Shown: one piece after another, positions 42,935 through 54,487 of the stretch | Layout: each line of letters begins with the position of its first letter | Numbering within the stretch: position 1 is the stretch's first letter | Source of the DNA: Glutinoglossum americanum | Lineage: Eukaryota > Ascomycota > Geoglossomycetes > Geoglossales > Geoglossaceae | Reading direction: 5' to 3' | Length of the DNA: 64,000 nucleotides | Assembly: GCA_020080175.1 (NCBI GenBank) | Contig: JAGHQL010000116.1 | Coordinates: forward strand, 1 to 64,000 | Notes under the pieces: model-generated | What the model saw: only the letters and a program-made list of their open reading frames with translations | Database searches by the model: none | Told to the model about the DNA's origin: nothing | Position numbers and translations under genes: made by a program

Positions 42935-44242
42935 ATGCCAGCATTAAAGACACCGCCAAGATCGCTATTGTTGCTTCCGCCGCCGCCATCGCTTTTCTTA
43001 TATCCCACGTTAAAAGCCGCGTATGGTGCAGCCCTATCTTCCGTCCTATCATCCGTCTCCGAAACCACTAGCGATTCACTAGAGGCTGCCGTGCTAGAGA
43101 TTGCCGTTCCAATTCCGTATCATTATCTCCCTGGACATACCCAGTGGCCTAGGAGTCAAATATATGACCAGACACAGAAACTAGTCGCTGGTCTCTACAG
43201 CTTGATATCGACCGTTTGCGCTAGAGATTCAATTGATATTGAGGGTAAAGGCGGTGTCAATGCACGGATTCTCTTAATCGCGTATTCCAGCGATCTCACA
43301 TATACTAACGATGATGGGTTCATGCCTGGTAAATCATTGCAAGGTCCGATCGTTGATCTGCCGACTCTGGCCCTTTCACGGCGGGCATGGCAACGCATAT
43401 TTTCGGTCCACAGTGAAGAAGGAGAGCTCTTGTTAAAGCAATTCCTTGACCTAACGGATCACATCTATGGTTCGGGTTCGAAACGACCCTGCTGGGACGT
43501 AAAGAGGGTAGATGGAGTTGCCGACATAAACACCCCCATTGAGAAGCACCAGGGTGATCAGCTACTCGAACCCAACCGGAAGATACACTATTCCGTTGCA
43601 GTTGGCGGTACTTTTGATCACCTTCATGCCGGCCATAAACTTCTTCTAACTATGACTGCGTTACTACCTGAACCGCACGGTCTATTGAATCAGCAAAGGC
43701 GCATAATTGTTGGCATCACTCAGGATGAGCTCCTGAAGAACAAAAAGTATGCTGAATTCCTAGAGAGCTGGGAGGACCGGCAACAGGGCGTATCCAGCTT
43801 CCTACTAGCTCTTTTGGACTATTCCCCACCGGAGGCTACTTCGCCAGATATTTGTCAAGTGTCTAGATCCGGCCCTAACGAACGGGTCGTTCACATAAAG
43901 CTCGATCCAACGCTTGAAATTGAATGTGTGGCAATTTCTGACCCCTTTGGACCTACGATTACCGACAAATCAATATCTGCGCTTGTCGTATCAGGCGAGA
44001 CGCGCGGAGGAGGTCAGGCAGTCAATGCAAAACGTGGAGAACTGGGTTGGTCGGCATTGGAAGTGTTTGAGGTTGACGTGTTGGAAGCTGATGAGCCTGG
44101 AGATGGCGGAAAGTTCGGAGAAAACTTTGACGGTAAAATCAGTAGCACGGAGCTGAGACGCCGTTGGGGCGAGAAGTCCGCACAACTGCATAGAGATAGG
44201 CAAGAACAAATGTCGCGAAGTTTTGTCGCGGGTCCCGGATGA
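42935..44242 (+). CDS. CAB4: Phosphopantetheine adenylyltransferase (CoA synthesis)
   Basis: Single exon of 435 codons. The enzyme joins 4'-phosphopantetheine and ATP to dephospho-CoA, the penultimate step of CoA synthesis, in cytosol or nucleus. The nucleotidyltransferase domain covers about residues 225-420: YSVAVGGTFDHLHAGHKLLLTMTAL with the HxGH motif (HAGH), IIVGITQDELLKNKKYAEFLESWEDR, VSGETRGGGQAVNAKRGELGW, and ISSTELRRRWG, the eukaryotic equivalent of the ISSTxxR phosphate-binding motif. The N-terminal ~220 residues (LYPTLKAAYGAALSSVLSSVSE, RILLIAYSSDL, DLPTLALSRRAWQRIFSVHSEEGE) are the extra domain seen in fungal and other eukaryotic PPATs. There is no dephospho-CoA kinase domain after it, as in fungi and unlike the animal bifunctional enzyme. 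Starts 320 bp from the divergent WD40 gene. Confidence 0.94.
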   Translation: MPALKTPPRSLLLLPPPPSLFLYPTLKAAYGAALSSVLSSVSETTSDSLEAAVLEIAVPIPYHYLPGHTQWPRSQIYDQTQKLVAGLYSLISTVCARDSIDIEGKGGVNARILLIAYSSDLTYTNDDGFMPGKSLQGPIVDLPTLALSRRAWQRIFSVHSEEGELLLKQFLDLTDHIYGSGSKRPCWDVKRVDGVADINTPIEKHQGDQLLEPNRKIHYSVAVGGTFDHLHAGHKLLLTMTALLPEPHGLLNQQRRIIVGITQDELLKNKKYAEFLESWEDRQQGVSSFLLALLDYSPPEATSPDICQVSRSGPNERVVHIKLDPTLEIECVAISDPFGPTITDKSISALVVSGETRGGGQAVNAKRGELGWSALEVFEVDVLEADEPGDGGKFGENFDGKISSTELRRRWGEKSAQLHRDRQEQMSRSFVAGPG

Positions 44243-45916
44243 ATCGCCCACGAGATTCCGGAGGATTAGAAGAATAGGACGAGGTCTTGGGCTACACAGA
44301 ACGCTACTGTTCCTATTGGTCCACAGGAGAACCGTGCGGTGCGTAATTATGGAGGGAACAGAAACCATGGCAATAACTATGAGTATTATATGTTCAGGGT
44401 CGCTTTATCCTCAGGGCTCGAGGGGGAATTGGAAGTGCTGTGGATGCTCGCCCGCGGGGCTATCCAGATGCGGGCTCAGAGGCCAGGTGAGAACCGGGGA
44501 TACTAGTGACGGGCTAGCGCATGCATCAGCGATGCCACGGCTATGTATCAGGTTGGCATATCATCACATGAACAGTGTCTGATGAAAACCGTTTATCTGC
44601 CCTTCTGGTGATGTCGGTGTGCATGTATGCCGGGCATTTGAACAGCGAAACTCGGCAATTTTGAGTACATGTAGTCCGTGCGTTACATATGTACGTCAGA
44701 AACCATTGCTGGCACCAATCCTCAACACATCTAGTGCATCGAGTTCACCACAACCCGAGCCAACCTCTCAGCTGGATGAAGAATGAAGATATTGGAACCT
44801 GCTCCCATAGCTCCGGCTTCGGTTCAAAGAATAGCACTTGCACCTATATTTGGGTATGTCTGAGAAATGCCCATTCTCGTGGCTCTTGTCTCTCCATTGT
44901 CCGGGCCTTCTTGGAAGGGTCGGCGTCAGCCAGCATATGCAATGATCTCGCCACGACCGCATCTTGTTCTCCAACCCATCGACTTTCAATGGTGGTTGGC
45001 CAGGGCGCAAAGCGTCTCACAGCGGATGTCCCGGACCAGCAACCAATCAATGCTGATATTCTCGGGGTTTCCTTGAATAGAGATCGATATGCGCGAATGA
45101 CCGACAGGAGCCACCAACGATTGTCCTGATTCGAGTCTGACTAAGTGCATCGATCCAGCTCCCTCGCTTCCACTGGCTCCTCTACTCGCTCTTTTCTCGC
45201 CACACAATGCTGGGCAACTTATGGAGCTCAAGTGGAATGGAGATCTCTATAAATAACGATTTCCGATTAAAGTCTCAGATTGATTACGAGGCACCCAAGA
45301 TCTGCGACAACGGTCTTCTTCGCTTGGGGGCGCCTCACTGCATCCGTAGTGGAGGAAAGCCGCCATGGCCCAAGCAATCACCAAACTGCCGTTCGACAGG
45401 CCCTATGCATTCCTGGTTGCTTCTGGCGCTTCATGCAGGAAAGGCTCCCCTTTCCCGTCCTGCAACCCGTCATCTGGGTCGATTTTCATCACGTGAGCAA
45501 ATCCAACCAATGGAGATGTCAGCCTGCCCTCCAGTTCAACAAGCGGTTGCTGCACGTTATATTTCCAGATGGTGGATAGTACCCCCATCTACTACTGGAC
45601 GGTCGCCCTGAAAAAAATAGCGCTCGGCTCCGGCTACTCTGGCCGGAATCTCGAAGGTAGTTGGCTTTTTCTTCCGGCCTTATTGTGCTTTTATCTACAT
45701 GCGCTGGCACTTTTCTACCTTGAACTTGTTGCTGTTTACTCATCAGGTGTTTTCTCCCATCGCGCTCCACTGTTTGCTTTTGACTACTGCCACCACGCGA
45801 AAAGGGCCCCACGCTGATCCGGATCGACTTCGCCTCTCAGGAGGACATCGAAGATCCTTTTAGCCCCCACCTTGCGGGGATATTAATTAAAACGACCTAC
45901 CCCGCGCGAAGTCGCG
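44243..45916. other. Intergenic 1.7 kb, no supported gene
   Basis: Between CAB4 and the F-box gene. The longest frames (about 120-146 codons) are Cys/Ser/Arg-rich with no family match by eye and could not be joined into a gene. Promoter of the F-box gene at the right end. Confidence 0.45.
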
Positions 45917-47535
45917 ATGGAGCAGTTATCGAACGAACTACTACGAGTCATTCTCGACCATATCAATCAGGATCCTGAGGCCTCCTTGACCATCGACCGA
46001 CGCGCACATCTGTCAGTGGAGAGCTTCAAAGCACCTAGTCTCCCAGAGCGTGCAAAGGCGCAGGACATTGCTCAATTCAGACTGGTTTGTAAGAGGTTTG
46101 CAGAACTTGGCATTTCATATCAATTCACCTGCGTTCCCCTGAGATTCAACCGCAAGAGCTTTCATAGGTTAAGCTTGATTGCTCAACAGCCTTCTCTTGC
46201 CAAGCATGTCAAGAAGTTCATTTATTTGATACCCTATTTTTATGTGGAAGGTGATTTCGTAGTCTTCCCTAAACTGGCGTTGAAGCGATCGCTGACATTG
46301 CACCAGGAAGGGTGGGCGTGGATGGTGTTGTTTTGCCTTCTACAGTAATTTCGGAGCCCTCCTATCATATTCGAAAATACAAAGATCAAAGGGAACTGAT
46401 AGAATCTGGGGATGACGCTCGAATTCTTAAGAAGGCGATGGCTGCCTTCATTTCACTACAACAGGTTCAGATTCAACCAGTTCAGGACGAGAAAGAGAGA
46501 CAGCTCTTGGAGACCATCAAGGAGACCGATGAAAGTTTTGGAGACACTTATTTGGATCTGAAGTGGGTCCCCGCGTGTCTTCATGGCTCGAGAACTCTTG
46601 CCCAGGCTCTTGTTGAAGCCCGCTCAAAGTTCACGGTCTTATCTGGACTGAGCATGAGTCCACAGAGCGCTGTCTATCTCAAGCATGACCCTGAAAATAG
46701 CATTTCAACAACCATCTCGTTGCTGGCGAGCCAACTGACATGTCTCGAGTTACACTTTAATGATGGGGCTGACAGGGGGTGGCATGAGACGACAATTGAC
46801 CACAAGATGCAGGAGCTCTCGGGTTTGTTCAAAGAAGTATTCACGGCGGCCACCGGGTTGCGATCGGTACATGTGGGATTTCGGCCTCGGGCGCCGTTGG
46901 GACTACCCCTGGAGGAAATATTCCATCACATCACATGGGAAAAGCTGCGGGCGTTCGGCATCCAATCCTGGTTCCTAGACGCGGAAGAGATCATCAAACT
47001 CGCATGCCGCCACCGGAGAACACTAAAGGGCCTAAGGCTACGAGATGTACATCTAAGGAAGGGAAGCATGTGGAAAGATGTTTTAGGGCGCTTAAGAGAT
47101 CAGATGGAGGTACTTGACTGGCTCAGCCTACGGAGGATTGGCTACGAAGAATGGTATAATACACAGTACAGAGACACTATGGAAGTACCGCCAGATCCGC
47201 CGGCTGGAACGAGCGATAGCGATAATGAGGGCTTCATATATGAAACGGGGGCCTCGGATGACGAGGCCGACGACGGCAACGATGACGAAGAATTATCGGA
47301 CGACGAACACGACAACGAGAATGACGATGGTGGCCCTGACGACGACGGTCTTGGTATGGGTCCCGATACGCCGTCATCAGTGCCTTGGTGCAACTGCGGG
47401 CGAGGAGCCCCCGAGAGCGCCGATGAGCTCGGCGACAATGGAAAGCACGTCGATTATGCAAAGCGCAAGATGTGGGAACAGTGGGTGGTTGGCCGCTGCA
47501 TCGAGCACAATACGAGCCGTCCTCTGCCGAGATAA
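45917..47535 (+). CDS. F-box-like protein with acidic tail
   Basis: Two exons, 45917-46250 and 46346-47535, about 507 residues, with a 95-nt intron (GTGATT...CTACAG). MEQLSNELLRVILDHI at the N-terminus, and AQFRLVCKRFAELGISYQFTCVPL after a 30-residue loop, match a fungal F-box with its second half displaced. The middle contains leucine-rich segments (LLASQLTCLELHFN, RSVHVGF, WEKLRAFGIQSWFLDAEEIIKLACRHRRTLKGLRLRDVHLRKGSM), typical of fungal F-box/LRR-like proteins that score hits in leucine-rich repeat searches. Residues ~405-465 are a long Asp/Glu/Asn run. The final part has CNCGRG and KRKMWEQWVVGRCIEH. Likely an SCF adaptor; partner unknown. The donor GTGATT is weak, but without splicing the frame ends at CLLQ shortly after. 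Confidence 0.8.
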
Positions 47536-49040
47536 GAAATGTCTTGCGTCCGTCCCAGCGGAATGGTCTTGGAAAGGAAGGGAAGGGTGTTGAACATGGT
47601 GGTAGGGGGTCGGTGCAGGCGCGGGTGACGGCAATTTAGTCCCGTATAAAAAACGCCATTTTTTCCCGCTTGCCATTGCTGCATTGCGAGTTGGCGTTTT
47701 TATCCTACCCCCCCCCGAAAGAAACTCAATCCTATGCAATAAGGATATTGAGCGAGCCGTCCCGCGCCCGCATTTGGATCCTCGGCACCCAGGCCTAGGC
47801 GATTTTAGGGATCCAGAACCATTCCAAATGCATATTCTTCTTACTTTTACATATTCTTTTTGATCCTCCTCAAAACCTCCATCATTCCTGTTCTTATTCC
47901 TCGCCCAACATAACCCAGAGGTATTTTTAATCCTCCCCTCGCATAAGTGCAAAACTGTAAATAAAACTCTCTTGTTCATCGCTCGAAAAAAGGCTCCCTA
48001 TTCCACATCCGGGCAGAAAATGTGAGATGAGCTTTTATCAGCGCCAGCTAATAGAGGCAGCACGAATGAAAAGCCCCCAATTTTTTTCTAGATTAGTTAT
48101 TTTAACTGACAAGCAGGATAAAGAGAGGTAGTTATCTCTGTCCCGCTCCGCCCACGCCACGTGGGTGAACCTCCCCACCCTAAAAGAATAAAATCGAAAA
48201 AAAATAAAATAAAAACACCGCTCAGCTCGGCACCCTGCTGTTCCAGGACCACGGTTACACGGCATACTTAATGTACGGCATTAACCCAACCCATCCTGAT
48301 TCGAACCGCAGGGTTAGCCCGGCCCGGCTAGACTATCCCGAAGAGAAAATGGAAAGCGCACAAAAAAAAAAAAATTCGCCATCGTCAGTTGGCAAACGTA
48401 ACGTAACATGAAAGGGAGAAAAGAAAAAAGTTTTTTTTTTTTTTTCTTTCTGGGACTCGAGTCAGCGCCTTCGGCAAAACCACGTCATCAACCCCGTGTG
48501 GGTAAAACTCCGCGTTATTTTATCCCCACGGTTAAAATGGGGGAATATTGGGGGTTGAGGATAAAAATGAAAAAAATAAAAATAAAATAAAACGTGGGGT
48601 TTGGGGGTTCTTTTCTTCTCCCGCGCGATCCTTCAGATTCCTTCTTTTTTCCCCTTCTTCTCTTTCTTTTCTCTTGGGTTTCTAGGTCACTGCGGTTTCG
48701 ACAGCTGGCGTGTAGCAAAAATTTCTTTTTGGCCCATGCACGGACGCTTTTCTTAGGCGCTGGGACCAGAAGTACGTAGCAGCACAGACATTATAATAGG
48801 GAACTTTTGCATTGGCTTGCGTATCCATTCCCACTCTAACTACATACGTAGCTTTCGCCGTTATTTATCGCCCGAAACGGCAAGATGTCCGGCTCAGCAA
48901 ATCAAGAGCATGAAAATTCCTCCGCCTTTATTTTTTTAGAAAAATATATATCTCCCTTCGATTCGCCAGGTTTAGGATCGATGCGGGTACAAAGAAATAA
49001 AGAATAGAAACTTACGCCGCTGTAGTGCATGAAGAGACTT
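47536..49040. other. Convergent 3' spacer F-box / SPT5
   Basis: 1.5 kb. Homopolymers near 48185-48215, 48361-48374 and 48430-48446. A stretch near 48295-48320 resembles a tRNA B box on the minus strand, but no full tRNA can be folded. No gene seen. Confidence 0.5.
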
Positions 49041-52000
49041 TCAGGGGCTTGGCGTAGAGTAGCGTGGTTCGTCGCCCTCGCCCCAGGTCCCCGGAGTTTG
49101 CGGGTTGTTGAATCCCCCAGGCGTTGAGGCTTCATAATATCCTGGGCGTCCACTGGCACCACCTTTGCCAGCAGCATTAGGCTGATACCCTCCGTGTGAC
49201 GCACCTGGTGTTGGTGCAGACTGCGCAGCTGGTGTTGGTGCGGAGTCACCCCAGCCGGCGTTAGAGTTTCCGGTCCACGCTGGACCTGGACGAGGTGTCG
49301 GGGCAGATGCAGCCGGTGTAGGAGCAGAATAGCCACCCGGTGTCGGAGCATTCATGGCGCCCGGAGTGGGCGCAGAGACATCAGCGCTAGGAGTTTGTGC
49401 TTCACTGTGGCCTGTGCGGCTGCCCCCAGCCCAATTTTCGGTGCTTGTGGGAGCCCCCCAGCTATCTCCTCCAGTGTACGCGGGAGTCTTGGAGCCCCAA
49501 CTATCTCCGCCACCATAACCAGGAGTCTTTGAACCGGCATTCCATGCGTCACCAGCCCCATATGGCGTACGTGAACCCGGGTTCCATGCTGGGGTTTTCT
49601 GTAACGAGTTAGCGTTACTAGGTTCGCTAAAAACGCGTTCATGAAACCCACATTTCCACTGCCATACTGTGTTCTGCTACCATCTGCATATGGGTTAACT
49701 GTGCGACCACCTCCTTCGAAGTAGGGGTTGACAGTGCGACCTCCTTCGTGAACATATGCAGGAGTCCGTCCACCAAATGAGTCTTGTCTCTGGTCCTGAA
49801 AAGTCTTTCTTGATGCTATTCCCCAAGCGGGGGTCCGACTCTCTGACATGCCTGTATTCAACGGAGTACGTCTTCCCTCCCAAGAACTGACGACATTAGA
49901 AGTACGTGAAGGCGTTGCGCCACCCATGACGCTTGAAGATCTTCCCGGTCCAGAAAATGTAGCGTAGTCGATAGGGGCACCAGTCAATGGGCTGGAGAAA
50001 TATTAGCGAGGTGCCTTGTTGAGAAGTAATGTATACGTACTCTTTAAACCCTAAGGTATCCTTGGACACAGTTATTGTCTTCGCCTTGGTATGAAGCTCT
50101 ACCCGGGCGTCCGTATCTGTTGTGTCTTTGACTATGCCTAACAAACCTTTGTAAGGTCCCTTTCTGATCGTAACAGTCTTTCCAAGTGCTCGATCCCTCC
50201 CACCAAATGATTTCTGTGGTACTGCTGGTGGACTCATATTTCCACCATTCCTTTGCACTTCAGGGTTCATCTTAGACAGGTCAGGTCCCCTTGAGACTCT
50301 CCCACCTTTGGCAGCGACAGTCACGATGTTACTTGTTCTGACCACGAAGATACCCGAATTCTCGATCTGCTCACGATTGTGCAGGAAAGCATAGGTACGG
50401 TGAATGTGCAGAATCTCGCCCCGCTTCTGCTCGCCTCCCACTTCACGAACCGTATCACCAACTTGAATCTCTGACCCGTCCCTGTCAACCGCCACAACGT
50501 TCCGGCGCCCCGAGAGTAGGTTAGATATCTGAGAAGGCAACACTGTCCGAACGGAGCCGTTTTGGTCAATCATCCGCAATGACTCGCGGTCAACCTTGGT
50601 AACACAAGCCACAGTTGTGGGACTGTGAAAGAGTGAGTGATCATACAACACAAAGGGAGGAAATACTCACTCGAGCTGTACCAAATCAAAAAGAGAATAA
50701 TTCGATGTAGCACCGCTCGTTCCAGAGTCGCTCGCTTCTCTGAGGTCTTTGCTGAAGACGGTGAGTTCTGTGAAGTTGGTGTCACTCAGTAAGGTGACTT
50801 TATCATCCCTTACTCGGACGACCATCCCAACCTCATCAGTAAAGCGCCCTCCCCCGACAACTTTGACGTGATCTCCCTCCTTGAAGCGTTTGCGTAGGCT
50901 CTTGACAGGAGCATCTATTAGCTGGCCCCTGAGCTCGCCTCCGGTGACCCTAAGGGCGACGATATTGCCAGTAACTCGCTCGGCTTTCCCATAAACGCCC
51001 TGTTGTTCGCCGTCATACACTTCAACCATATCGCCGGGTAGATAGGTAGCGTTCGCATTGCCCTCCCTGAGGCTCGCTGCTAGAGCGTTCAAATCAAGGT
51101 TTTCGGTGCCGTCCTCCGCTCCAGATGCAAAGAGAGTCACTTCTTCGAGTTTAGGAGCAACATCCTCTGTCTGGAGATGCTGAATCTTGAAGTCCTTCAT
51201 GAGGTAGCCGTTATCATAGTCGTCACCGAGGTAAGTCCAATGTGTTTTGTCGCCGGTGCGCACTCGCTGAAGGTATTTGGCATGCTTCTTTCTTGCTTCA
51301 ACTTCGCTGAATAGTCGTTGAGGCGGCCGCGTCTTCAAGTTATTAGCGATGCCGCCAGCACGCTTTCGCTTTGCTGCTGGATGAAGTTCCTGTTCGGGAG
51401 CGTTTGCGTCCTCATTTAAGCCATAGTCGAGGCGGGGGACAATACGCAGGAGGACCTCGAGGCCATTCGTCTCGACCGCGTCAATCTGGGCAAGGTCGCC
51501 TTGATATTTGCCGCGCTTAATTCGAACGTAGGCACCAGGTTCAAGCGCCTTAGTTTTTGTCGTCCGCAGGAGATCTGGCATCTCTTTGATCGGTACCAAA
51601 ACCATCCTTGTTCGTGGGTAGACGTTACTAAGTCCATCAAGTGCGGTTAAGATGTCTGATTGTTTCCGGGCCTCGACGTAAATGTAGCCCGACATGGTTC
51701 CGCCGCGCTCGAAGGCTGATGAAATTGAGAGTTGCATTTTAGTGCCCACCCGTTCTTCGACACGTTTCATAATGCCAAATATTACCTCTCTCTCCTTCCC
51801 TGGCTTGCACTTCACGCCCCAGATGCTTGGGTCTTCGACACTTGGTAGTAATAGTCGCTTTGGAACCGCGACGGCGTCTACAGCGGTTGGAGCTCGGCTT
51901 CGCCCATACCGTTGCTTGAAAACCTCAGCCTGTTTCTCGGCATCAAGTCCCGCTTCTCTCTCGCGCTGGCGATCCAATTGACGATGCCTTCGATCGTCAG

Positions 52001-52650
52001 TCTCTCCGCCAGCAGGCAGGTCTGCGAGGTCGTCGGGATGCGTGTCCGCAATGAAACCGTCTTCACGAGTAAAGTCTTCATCTTCCTCCTCCAATTCATC
52101 CTCATCCTCATCTACTTCAGCTTCGACATCGATGAATGTTCTCAATCCATTACGCCGCTCCCGGCGACGTTTACGGCGATGTCCCTTTGGGTTCGTCAGC
52201 TAGACGGCCAAATATGAAAATTCAACCAGAGTCTAACCCAGTCGATAGAAAATCGCAACATACCATAGCTTCTTCATCTTCATCATCTTCATCATCTTCA
52301 TCTTCATCCTCATCATCTTCATCGTCGTCGTCTCCGCCTCCATCTTCATCCCCTTCACCATCTGCCGTACCATGCTCGTCATCGTTGTCGCCCTCACCAT
52401 CCCCGTCTCTACTTATTTTAGCCCTCCCGTTTCGGTCACTACGTTGCTTACTTTCCGCTCCGTTTGTACCCTCGCCGCCGTCTCTATGTCGAGCTTTCTC
52501 GTCTCTCTTCGGGTCTCGAGTAAACCGTTCATCTTCACTGTGTCCTTCGGCGTCATCATGATCGGACACATCTGCAGGGGCGGGGTTGAAGTCATTGTCG
52601 TCTTCTGAATCTGACCCGAAGTCATTGTTCAAGAGGTCGGCGGAAGACAT
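49041..52650 (-). CDS. SPT5: Transcription elongation factor Spt5 (DSIF large subunit)
   Basis: Five exons: 52264-52650, 50671-52199, 50041-50622, 49652-49991 and 49041-49598, about 1131 residues, normal for Spt5. With Spt4 it clamps RNA polymerase II, promotes elongation and recruits capping and cleavage factors. The N-terminus is an acidic Asp/Glu run, then [10 protein letters not shown] and a second acidic stretch. The NGN domain is at about residues 230-320 ([46 protein letters not shown]). Five KOW motifs follow: [78 protein letters not shown] and [19 protein letters not shown]. The C-terminal region is built of TPAW/TPAY/TPGY and APTPG units, the CTR phosphorylated by CDK9/Bur1 kinases. 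All four introns (48-64 nt) have clear donors; the last has CGCTAACT as branch. A Spt5-Cet1 functional link exists in yeast but the genes are 8 kb apart here. Confidence 0.95.
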
Positions 52651-53221
52651 ATCGGAGACAACGAATGAAATGAAGGTTTGGAAGGCTGTAAGATTTTAGC
52701 GACTGTGTATGTACAGCCTGTGTGAAGTGCGAAGTGAGCAGTGAAAGAAAAATTGGTCCAGCCGTTGGAGTTGAGTTGAAAGAAATGTAAAGGCTGGATC
52801 GGGCGACGCTATGTAAGCGGAGCCTCAAGTCGAAGTCGCCCTTATATGCACGTGGCTCGATTCGGAAATTTAATGCGAATGCCCTTCAGGCCAAATCTTA
52901 TTGTATTTCTCTCACATCAGCGTTACCCTGAAGACGGGTTTTTAAAGTCCCAGTGTTTACCTCCGTAGATAGTTATAAGGGTGTTATATAATGATATATT
53001 ATAGGGATGATTTCTTAAATACCTAAATACTACAATAAGTTTACTAGGAAAGCGATCACTTGAAAAGCAGTAAGCGGGTCAAAGTCGAAATCGCGGTATT
53101 CTGGTAGACTTTTTGTGGCATCCGACTAATTAAAATGAAAGTCGTGGTATTTGAGAAGTTACTCCTATATTATAAGATCGCAGAACAAGAAAGCAAAAAC
53201 TCAGGGCCACAGCCTTCCACT
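52651..53221. other. SPT5 promoter and 3' flank of PQ-loop gene
   Basis: 570 bp; 52960-53050 is AT-rich. No gene seen. Confidence 0.5.
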
Positions 53222-54159
53222 TCAACCCCTTCTCCTAGTCGTGGGACCCTTACTCTTCGTCGGGGTTGCTGTTGCTGCTGGGCTTTCCGTCGACGTTGAA
53301 TCCTTAGACGGCCCAACAGCCACCTTCTTGCTCGCAACCCTATCACCACTGTTCCAGTAATAGGCCATCTGTGCGGCAAGTATCGCGTTGAGCGTGAAAG
53401 CAGCAATGAAACTATAGAGGATGAGCTTATCATCGACCTCCTGAAGGGTCGTGAAGATGCGCGTGAGGGAGCCAAGGAGGTAGTTAAAGACCTGTAGTTC
53501 CAAGAAAATTTAATCAGATATCTCCGACACATGCTATTGCAAAGATGGGAGGGAAAGAATACCGCAAACGCGCTCAACTGCCCTGTTCCTCCTTCCTTCC
53601 ACACTGTCCAAATCTGCGGCGCCTTACTCACAACTCCTAACAACCCCGCTGCCACCTGGAAGACACTCAAAATACCCCCTCCCACAACATCCTCCCTAAA
53701 AAGCGCCGCCCCCAGAACCGCCAACGCAGCAACGAACCCGGCAGCCTCCGCCCCCTTCCCACTAAACCTCAACACCAAAACCGCAATAACCACATTCTGC
53801 ACCGCAATCAGCGCCGTCTCCCCGTACGTACTAAACGGGAACCCCTGGCGGACATTGTATGCCAACGAGATGGTATAGCCCGCGGTCTCGAGTGCGTAGC
53901 TGAGGAACGAGACTCCTTGGGCGGAGCCGGACGAGAGAAGCTTGAGGATTTGGGGGACTTTGACGATCGAAGACGCGGCGATTATCCCGATGCCGAGGGC
54001 TTTGGAGATGAGGAGCTTCAGGCATACGGGGGAATTGGGATCGAGGTCGAGGAAGAGGATGCGGTAGCAGTCGGGGCCGACGAGCGAGGTTAGGAAGGCG
54101 CTGACCGGAGGAGGGAGATTGTGAGTGATAGGTTGGAGTGCCAAGCGGAGGCCGTCCAT
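53222..54159 (-). CDS. MPDU1/Lec35-type PQ-loop membrane protein
   Basis: Two exons, 53563-54159 and 53222-53491, 288 residues, with a 71-nt intron (GTATTC...CTACAG) that gives LSAFAVFNYLLGSLTRIFTTLQEVDD. Two PQ-loop motifs are clear: ASSIVKVPQILKLLSSGSAQGVSFLSYALETAGY and GVVSKAPQIWTVWKEGGTGQLSAFAVF. About seven hydrophobic segments run through the chain (for example LISKALGIGIIAASSIV, TALIAVQNVVIAVLVLRF, GFVAALAVLGAALF, FIAAFTLNAILAAQMAYYW). Human MPDU1 is an ER protein needed to use mannose- and glucose-phosphate-dolichol in N-glycan and GPI assembly, and a role in ER glycosylation is inferred here. The basic tail RRRG is short. The start MDGLRLALQPI is the first ATG of the frame consistent with family length. 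Confidence 0.9.
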
Positions 54160-54487
54160 TATGGATTTTGTTATCTTAATATCTTCCTCCCTTTCCTTTA
54201 TAAAAGAGTCGTGATGGGAGAAACGTGGCAGCTGATCTCTGCAGCGAGAAATCCTCGCCAAGAATGTCCTCACGGAAGTACCCACTTCGGAGAGGTCAAG
54301 TAATAAGTTACTTCCTATTATTCAAAGTTCGAGAACCCCTTTACAACTTCATTTCCAAGAAGAGAGGGGTTAGTCTAAGTTTTTTTGGGTTGACATATCC
54401 GGGTCATGAAACGTGGGAATGATAAAACTACAATCTAACCAGCGAAAATTCGCCCCGATTTCCCTCCATTTCATCATTCGCAAGCCG
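54160..54487. other. Promoter of PQ-loop gene / 3' flank of dehydrogenase gene
   Basis: About 330 bp, no gene seen. Confidence 0.45.

Noticed and set aside
44223-44582. 119-codon frame overlapping the end of CAB4
   Set aside because: Begins within the CAB4 coding sequence in another frame and has no family resemblance.
48290-48330. Possible tRNA on the minus strand (GGTTCGAATC-like B box)
   Set aside because: No anticodon arm or closing acceptor stem can be formed at the right distance.
54100-54285. Longer N-terminal extension of the PQ-loop protein to 54285
   Set aside because: The extra ~42 residues use a non-ATG start and family length fits the ATG at 54159.
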